Below, piece after piece: positions 11,794 to 15,699 of a stretch of 15,699 bases of DNA. This stretch comes from CALWZE01 sp036644375 (lineage in GTDB: Bacteria > Bacillota > Clostridia > Oscillospirales > Ruminococcaceae): assembly GCA_036644375.1 (NCBI GenBank), contig JAVXQD010000048.1:1-15699 (forward strand), read 5' to 3'. The notes under the pieces were generated by a model, which worked only from the letters and a program-made list of their open reading frames with translations, was not told the origin of the DNA and did not search any database. Made by a program: the position numbers and the translations under genes. Position 1 is the first letter of the stretch. Each line of letters opens with the position of its first letter.

Positions 11794-14463
11794 TTATTTA
11801 AATGTGTCTTTTACTGTTTCCGCTGCGATTTTCCCGCTTCGCTTGACAGCATATTTTGCGACCTGAATAGGCAGCTGCTCAAAAATCGGAGCAAATGTAT
11901 CGTATTTTTTCACCAGAGTAATTGCGTCAAATTTGCATTTGGTAGTGCATTGTCCGCATCCTACACACATGTATTCGTCCACCTGAACAGCACCGCAGCC
12001 GAGGCATCTCTCGGTTTCCTTTTTCATCTGCTCCTCGGTGAATGTAATACGCGAGTCTTTAAAGGATTTCTTCCCCTCCGAATTGTGACCCGCCTTCTGA
12101 CGCGGTGTTGTATCAAAGCCCTCGACGACGAGATTTTCCTTGTCCAGCGCTACATATTCTCTTCTGTCACGTCCATACGTCAAGCTTTGACCCGGCTGTA
12201 CAAAGCGGTGTATTGATATTGCCGCCTGCTTTCCGGCTGTTATTGCATCTATTGCAAATTTCGGACCCGTGTACACATCCCCGCCGATGAAAATATCCGG
12301 CTCCAGTGTCTGATAGGTGACGGCATCCGCAATTCCTGTCTTGTTTCGATTGAGTTCAACCCTGCTGTTTTCAAGCAGTCCGCCCCATTCTATTGACTGC
12401 CCGACCGACAGCAAAACACCGTCTGCCTCGACAATCTTTGTATCATTCTCGTCATATTTCGGGCTGAATTTTCCGCTCTCATCAAATACCGAAACACATT
12501 TTTTAAACTCAACTCCCGTTACACTGCCGCCCTTGGAAATAATCCGTTTCGGACCCCATGAGTTGTTGATTGCTATATTCTCCTCAACCGCTTCCTCTAT
12601 TTCCTCGTCAAGTGCCGGCATTTCCTTGCGGCTTTCAAGACAGTACATATCAACCGAATCTGAGCCCTCTCGCACTGCGGCGCGTGCAACGTCGATTGCG
12701 ACATTGCCTCCGCCGATTACGACAATTTTTCCCTTGAGACTTGCGTCTTCGCCGAGATTGACGCTGCGAAGAAAATCTACACCTGTAATAACGCCCTTGG
12801 AGTTTTCACCCTCAATTCCGAGCCTTCTTCCGCTCTGTGCTCCTATTGCAATGTAGAATGCTTTAAAGCCCTTATCCCTCAGCTCCTTGAGCGAAATATC
12901 CTTTCCGACCTCAATTCCGGTTTTGAACTCAACACCCATTTCCCTCAGTATTTCGATTTCTGCATTTACAACATCCTTTTCGAGTCTGAATGATGGAATT
13001 CCGAGCGTGAGCATTCCCCCGAGCTTTTCCTGTTTTTCAAATACGGTAACCTTATAGCCGTCTATTGCGAGATAGTATGCACATGAAAGTCCGGCGGGCC
13101 CCGCGCCTATAATCGCAATCGGTTTGCCATACTCATGCCTTTTTGCGGGAACAAATCGGACATCCTTATTCAGCTCCTGATCAGCGATGAATTTTTTGAT
13201 TTCATCAATTGCAATCGGGCTGTCGATATCCCCGCGCGTGCATGCCGCTTCACATGCCCTGGGGCAAATGCGGCCGCAGACGGCAGGAAACGGATTTTCT
13301 TTTTTAATCAGTTCAAGCGCTTCTGTGTATTTTCCGAGTGACGCGAGCTTTATATATCCCTGAACGGCAATATGCGCGGGACATGCTGTTTTACATGGTG
13401 AGGTTCCGCTCGGAACCACGTTCTTACGGTTTTCACGATAGTCCGTATTCCAGTTTTTCTCGCTCCAGATGTGATCCCTCGCCTTGTCGTATTCAGCCAC
13501 CTCTATAGGGCTTTTTGTGCATAGCTTTTGCCCTAATCTGAGCGCGTTTGTCGGGCAGTTTTCAACACATTGTCCACATGCGACGCATTTTTCTTTATCT
13601 ACCTGCGAGACGTAGTTTGAGCGAATTGCATCGGGCGAATTAAACATCGTCGCAACGCGCATAGCAAAGCATGAGCATGAGCAGCAGTTGCAGATAGCCG
13701 CAGACTCGCCCACACCCTCGATGTTAGGCATCTGATGCATAAGTCCGTTTTCCTCGGCGCGTCTCAGAATATCCTCAACCTCGGCGCGGTCAATCTGCCT
13801 TGCCCTGCCCGTGCGAATGTAATATTCGGCTCCGCTTCCCATCTGAATGCACATGTCCTCTTCGAGATGTCCGCAGCCCTGACCTAAAATTCTTCTTGAA
13901 CGGCGGCATGAGCACGACGATACCGAGAAAGTGTCATATTTATCAAGATAGTACGATATCTGTTCATAGGATACACTTTTTGTATCTGACTTTATTGCCG
14001 ACTCAACCGGAATAACTCGCATCATTGCCGCGCCCATCGGAAGCTTTGGCGCCATTGTCGAGATACGCACACGGGTATATTCCTCAAATGCCTTTGCAAT
14101 CTGAGGATATTTCTCCACAAGCGGGGTGTTGTTTACCATCATCTCGAGAATTCCGGGTGCAAAGATTTGGACAAAGAACACCTCCTCGCCCTTTTCATCG
14201 GTATACACCTTGCACACACCTATCTGGGCAAGCTCCAGCGCAATTTTGCGCGCCTCCTCAACGGATTTCCCGCTTTTTTGCGCTATGTATTCGGCGGTGC
14301 GCGGTTTGCGTAAGCCGAGCGTCAGCGCAATGTCCGCCTGCTCGTCCGAGACGCAGCAACTGAGCGAGTAATACTCCGGCGCGTTTTCATCTATTTTATT
14401 TATCATTCCCGTCAGCCCGCCTACCATTTTTGCAAGCTGAACGATTTTCTTTCTCAAAGCCAT
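11794..14463 (-). CDS. Multidomain Fe-S/FAD NAD(P)H oxidoreductase, GltD-like with extra N-terminal module
   Basis: An 889-aa cytoplasmic redox protein. Residues about 30-110 look like a winged-helix segment. Next comes a Cys-rich module (SCSCRRSRR, Cys184/186/197/205; CNCCSCSC, 258-265). A 4Fe-4S ferredoxin motif, CVACGQCVENCP, lies at 293-304. A GltD-like Fe-S domain (Cys357/361; CGRICPRACEAAC, 396-408), FAD-binding IIGAGPAGLS (451-460) and NAD(P)H-binding VIGGGNVAID (582-591) follow. C-terminal clusters are CLGCG (820-824) and CVGCGQCTTKC (833-843). The core resembles glutamate synthase small subunit and NfnB-type flavoproteins, which move electrons between NAD(P)H and Fe-S partners; no glutamate synthase large subunit is adjacent. 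GCAGG precedes ATG 14463. Substrate or acceptor is unknown. Confidence 0.88.
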   Translation of the reverse strand: MALRKKIVQLAKMVGGLTGMINKIDENAPEYYSLSCCVSDEQADIALTLGLRKPRTAEYIAQKSGKSVEEARKIALELAQIGVCKVYTDEKGEEVFFVQIFAPGILEMMVNNTPLVEKYPQIAKAFEEYTRVRISTMAPKLPMGAAMMRVIPVESAIKSDTKSVSYEQISYYLDKYDTFSVSSCSCRRSRRILGQGCGHLEEDMCIQMGSGAEYYIRTGRARQIDRAEVEDILRRAEENGLMHQMPNIEGVGESAAICNCCSCSCFAMRVATMFNSPDAIRSNYVSQVDKEKCVACGQCVENCPTNALRLGQKLCTKSPIEVAEYDKARDHIWSEKNWNTDYRENRKNVVPSGTSPCKTACPAHIAVQGYIKLASLGKYTEALELIKKENPFPAVCGRICPRACEAACTRGDIDSPIAIDEIKKFIADQELNKDVRFVPAKRHEYGKPIAIIGAGPAGLSCAYYLAIDGYKVTVFEKQEKLGGMLTLGIPSFRLEKDVVNAEIEILREMGVEFKTGIEVGKDISLKELRDKGFKAFYIAIGAQSGRRLGIEGENSKGVITGVDFLRSVNLGEDASLKGKIVVIGGGNVAIDVARAAVREGSDSVDMYCLESRKEMPALDEEIEEAVEENIAINNSWGPKRIISKGGSVTGVEFKKCVSVFDESGKFSPKYDENDTKIVEADGVLLSVGQSIEWGGLLENSRVELNRNKTGIADAVTYQTLEPDIFIGGDVYTGPKFAIDAITAGKQAAISIHRFVQPGQSLTYGRDRREYVALDKENLVVEGFDTTPRQKAGHNSEGKKSFKDSRITFTEEQMKKETERCLGCGAVQVDEYMCVGCGQCTTKCKFDAITLVKKYDTFAPIFEQLPIQVAKYAVKRSGKIAAETVKDTFK

Positions 14464-14504
14464 AAGGTTACCTGCCTTTCATCTATTGTTGTCTAATCGA
14501 AATT

Positions 14505-15335
14505 TTATTTCAGAAAGCTTGAAACGGCAAGCAGAACAATGTTGACAATCATAAGAACAATTTGCACGGTATTTTTCTTTGTAAATGTGACAAATTTACT
14601 GAATTTTGCACTTTTCAGGTTTTCCTCGACATACTCCTTTTCCGCTATTTGGAAACAACCTCCGAATGCGAGAGAGCCCGCTCTGAACGCAAGCCAGAAT
14701 CCCGGATTTCCGGTTATGATGCTTCCTAAAATAGGTGCGGCAAGAATTCCGACATGAAGCTTGGAAACGGAATCTGAAAACTCATTGGTCACAAATATCC
14801 AGTTCCAGATTGTGTACGCAATTATCCAACAGATTGTTCCGACCATTGTCGCGGCGTGGAATTCATACATATGCATAAATTTCGCAAAAAATCCAAGCTC
14901 TGTTAAGCCGGTAAGGTCAATCCACGAGCCTCTGAGAAACAGCACGGAAGCCGCAAGCACAAGCCCCGAAACACCGTTCCAGTATTTTTTATATCTGAAT
15001 ATGTCGGTCATTGTCGCCTCTAAAATGTTAAGCACAAGGAATATCAGCACAATGTTGACAAACAATTGGCGATCCAGAATATTAAACACCGCAAAAACAA
15101 TCGCAATGCGCAGAACAGTGAGGGTGGTCAGCTTCAATCTTTCAAAAAACACAAGCTTGCAAAAAATGAGAATGGAAATCGGAAGCACAACATTGACAAG
15201 GATATTGACCAAAATCGGCTGAGCTGCGGCAAGCATTGACGCCGCCGTAAATGAGATTGTGAGAATCAAAAGCAATATGTTTTGATGCTGATGCTCGCTC
15301 TTTTGCACTTTTTGAGTTTTTTTCTTGTCTGACAT
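14505..15335 (-). CDS. Polytopic membrane protein, unknown function
   Basis: A 276-aa protein with a basic, hydrophilic N-terminus (KKKTQKVQKSEHQHQ), then about eight hydrophobic segments (roughly 20-38, 42-64, 73-87, 90-107, 121-136, 159-182, 193-230, 256-273). A charged cytoplasmic loop (EKEYVEENLKSAKF) precedes the last helix. Embedded His/Trp/Tyr residues (HMYEFHAAT, about 155-163; ICWIIAYTIWNW) could line a channel or bind a cofactor, but no known transporter motif is recognised. A strong GAGGAG precedes ATG 15335. It is the first gene of the operon with the Fe-S oxidoreductase (41 bases further) and hypA, so it may be a membrane partner of that redox protein; this rests on position alone. 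Confidence 0.85.
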   Translation of the reverse strand: MSDKKKTQKVQKSEHQHQNILLLILTISFTAASMLAAAQPILVNILVNVVLPISILIFCKLVFFERLKLTTLTVLRIAIVFAVFNILDRQLFVNIVLIFLVLNILEATMTDIFRYKKYWNGVSGLVLAASVLFLRGSWIDLTGLTELGFFAKFMHMYEFHAATMVGTICWIIAYTIWNWIFVTNEFSDSVSKLHVGILAAPILGSIITGNPGFWLAFRAGSLAFGGCFQIAEKEYVEENLKSAKFSKFVTFTKKNTVQIVLMIVNIVLLAVSSFLK

Positions 15336-15566
15336 GGTTTTCTCCTCTTTTTTATGTTTTTGTTATTGTGATTACCAAGCATTTCTGAAAATCCGACGCG
15401 GTATCCGCATTAATCATTAATATTCAGACACGCCCTTCCTTATTAATAACACTAACATATTTCTTGGTTAAACTCAATATATTTTAAACTTTCGACAAGA
15501 TTTTTTGGTGCATTATTTTATTCTCAAACACAATTTATTTAATCTGTCACGCTGAACCTCGAAATC
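15336..15566. other. AT-rich intergenic leader of the membrane protein operon
   Basis: About 230 bases without a convincing gene. The best minus-strand promoter guess is TTGAGT with a 17-base spacer to TAGTGT (around 15438-15466), which is weak. The palindromes ATTAATCATTAAT and GCGGTATCCGC lie near 15398-15417 and might be regulator sites. A 21-codon frame in the leader lacks a good ribosome binding site. Confidence 0.4.
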
Positions 15567-15609
15567 GAAAAAGAGCCGAGATGAAAAAATTTATCACGGC
15601 TCTCTTTTT
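15567..15609. terminator. Strong bidirectional terminator
   Basis: Stem AGAGCCG (15572-15578) with CGGCTCT (15597-15603), flanked by an A-run on the left and TCTTTTT on the right, so it works both ways. In the minus direction it would end the gene whose tail is seen at 15652-15699 before the next operon promoter. Confidence 0.8.
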
Positions 15610-15651
15610 CAAATGACAATAGCTTACGCTTATCGAAAAAGCTATCACGAT

Positions 15652-15699
15652 TTAACCCGCCTTAGCGGATTTTTTTGTCATATTCTTTGCGCTTACCCG
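15652..15699 (-). CDS. Possible C-terminal end of a gene cut by the window edge
   Basis: The minus-strand frame is open from the edge for 15 codons and ends in TAA at 15652, reading RVSAKNMTKKSAKAG. The lysine-rich end and a strong terminator about 45 bases downstream fit the tail of a real gene. Too little is present to name it. The alternative is that the CCGC/GCGG-T7 stretch at 15658-15676 is a weak plus-strand terminator. Confidence 0.35.
   Translation of the reverse strand, partial: RVSAKNMTKKSAKAG

Noticed and set aside
11494..12216. Plus-strand 240-codon open frame antisense to hypA and the 3' end of the oxidoreductase
   Set aside because: It runs through the whole hypA gene and into the oxidoreductase. 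The product is Cys/Phe/His-rich with no motif, there is no ribosome binding site, and both minus-strand genes are unmistakable. It is a shadow frame.
15370..15440. 21-codon leader frame (MINADTASDFQKC...) upstream of the membrane protein gene
   Set aside because: No properly spaced ribosome binding site and no run of regulatory codons or hairpin pair to suggest attenuation.

Overview
The window joins the end of an integrated mobile element (about 1-6870) to a stretch of chromosome (about 6870-15699). The organism looks like an anaerobic Clostridia-type Firmicute, perhaps a gut Oscillospiraceae or Ruminococcaceae relative. The grounds are strong AGGAGG-type ribosome binding sites, an ECF-type thiamine transporter behind a TPP riboswitch, multi-cluster iron-sulfur flavoproteins, HypA, and a large serine recombinase of the kind common in clostridial prophages and conjugative elements. 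This placement is inferred from gene content alone.

Mobile element. Nine closely packed genes run leftward from 3196 to the window edge: a 117-aa unknown, a DUF739-type Cro-like regulator, a short unknown, a CxxC small protein, a DUF932 phage/plasmid protein, a 79-aa unknown, a 41-aa membrane peptide, a CxxC protein and an edge-truncated phage-type protein. They face away from a rightward XRE repressor (3379-3759). The control region between them can be read in detail: TTGCAT-17-TATATT leftward, TTGAAC-17-TATTAT rightward, and three inverted repeats built from GTTCA/TGAAC half-sites. A fourth copy lies about 700 bp inside the leftward operon. To the right are a 390-aa lipoprotein of unknown function and a 565-aa large serine recombinase, whose last codons form one arm of a 27-bp inverted repeat. 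A 55-aa reading frame with its own promoter and ribosome binding site runs antisense into the repressor gene; it is the least expected item in the element.

Chromosome. A sigma-A-like promoter, a TPP riboswitch and an intrinsic terminator precede thiT, so thiamine import is presumably shut off when TPP is plentiful. thiT converges on, and overlaps by 53 bp, a ClpA-like AAA+ unfoldase gene on the minus strand. Next on the minus strand are a PHP-domain phosphoesterase and a small TSCPD-domain protein, ended by a terminator. A second minus-strand operon reads membrane protein, 889-aa multidomain Fe-S/FAD/NAD(P)H oxidoreductase, HypA, and also ends in a terminator. At the right edge is the probable tail of one more minus-strand gene, followed by a strong terminator.

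No tRNA, rRNA, CRISPR array or insertion sequence was seen. The least explained parts are the repressor-antisense small gene, the lipoprotein cargo gene and the membrane protein/oxidoreductase/HypA operon.
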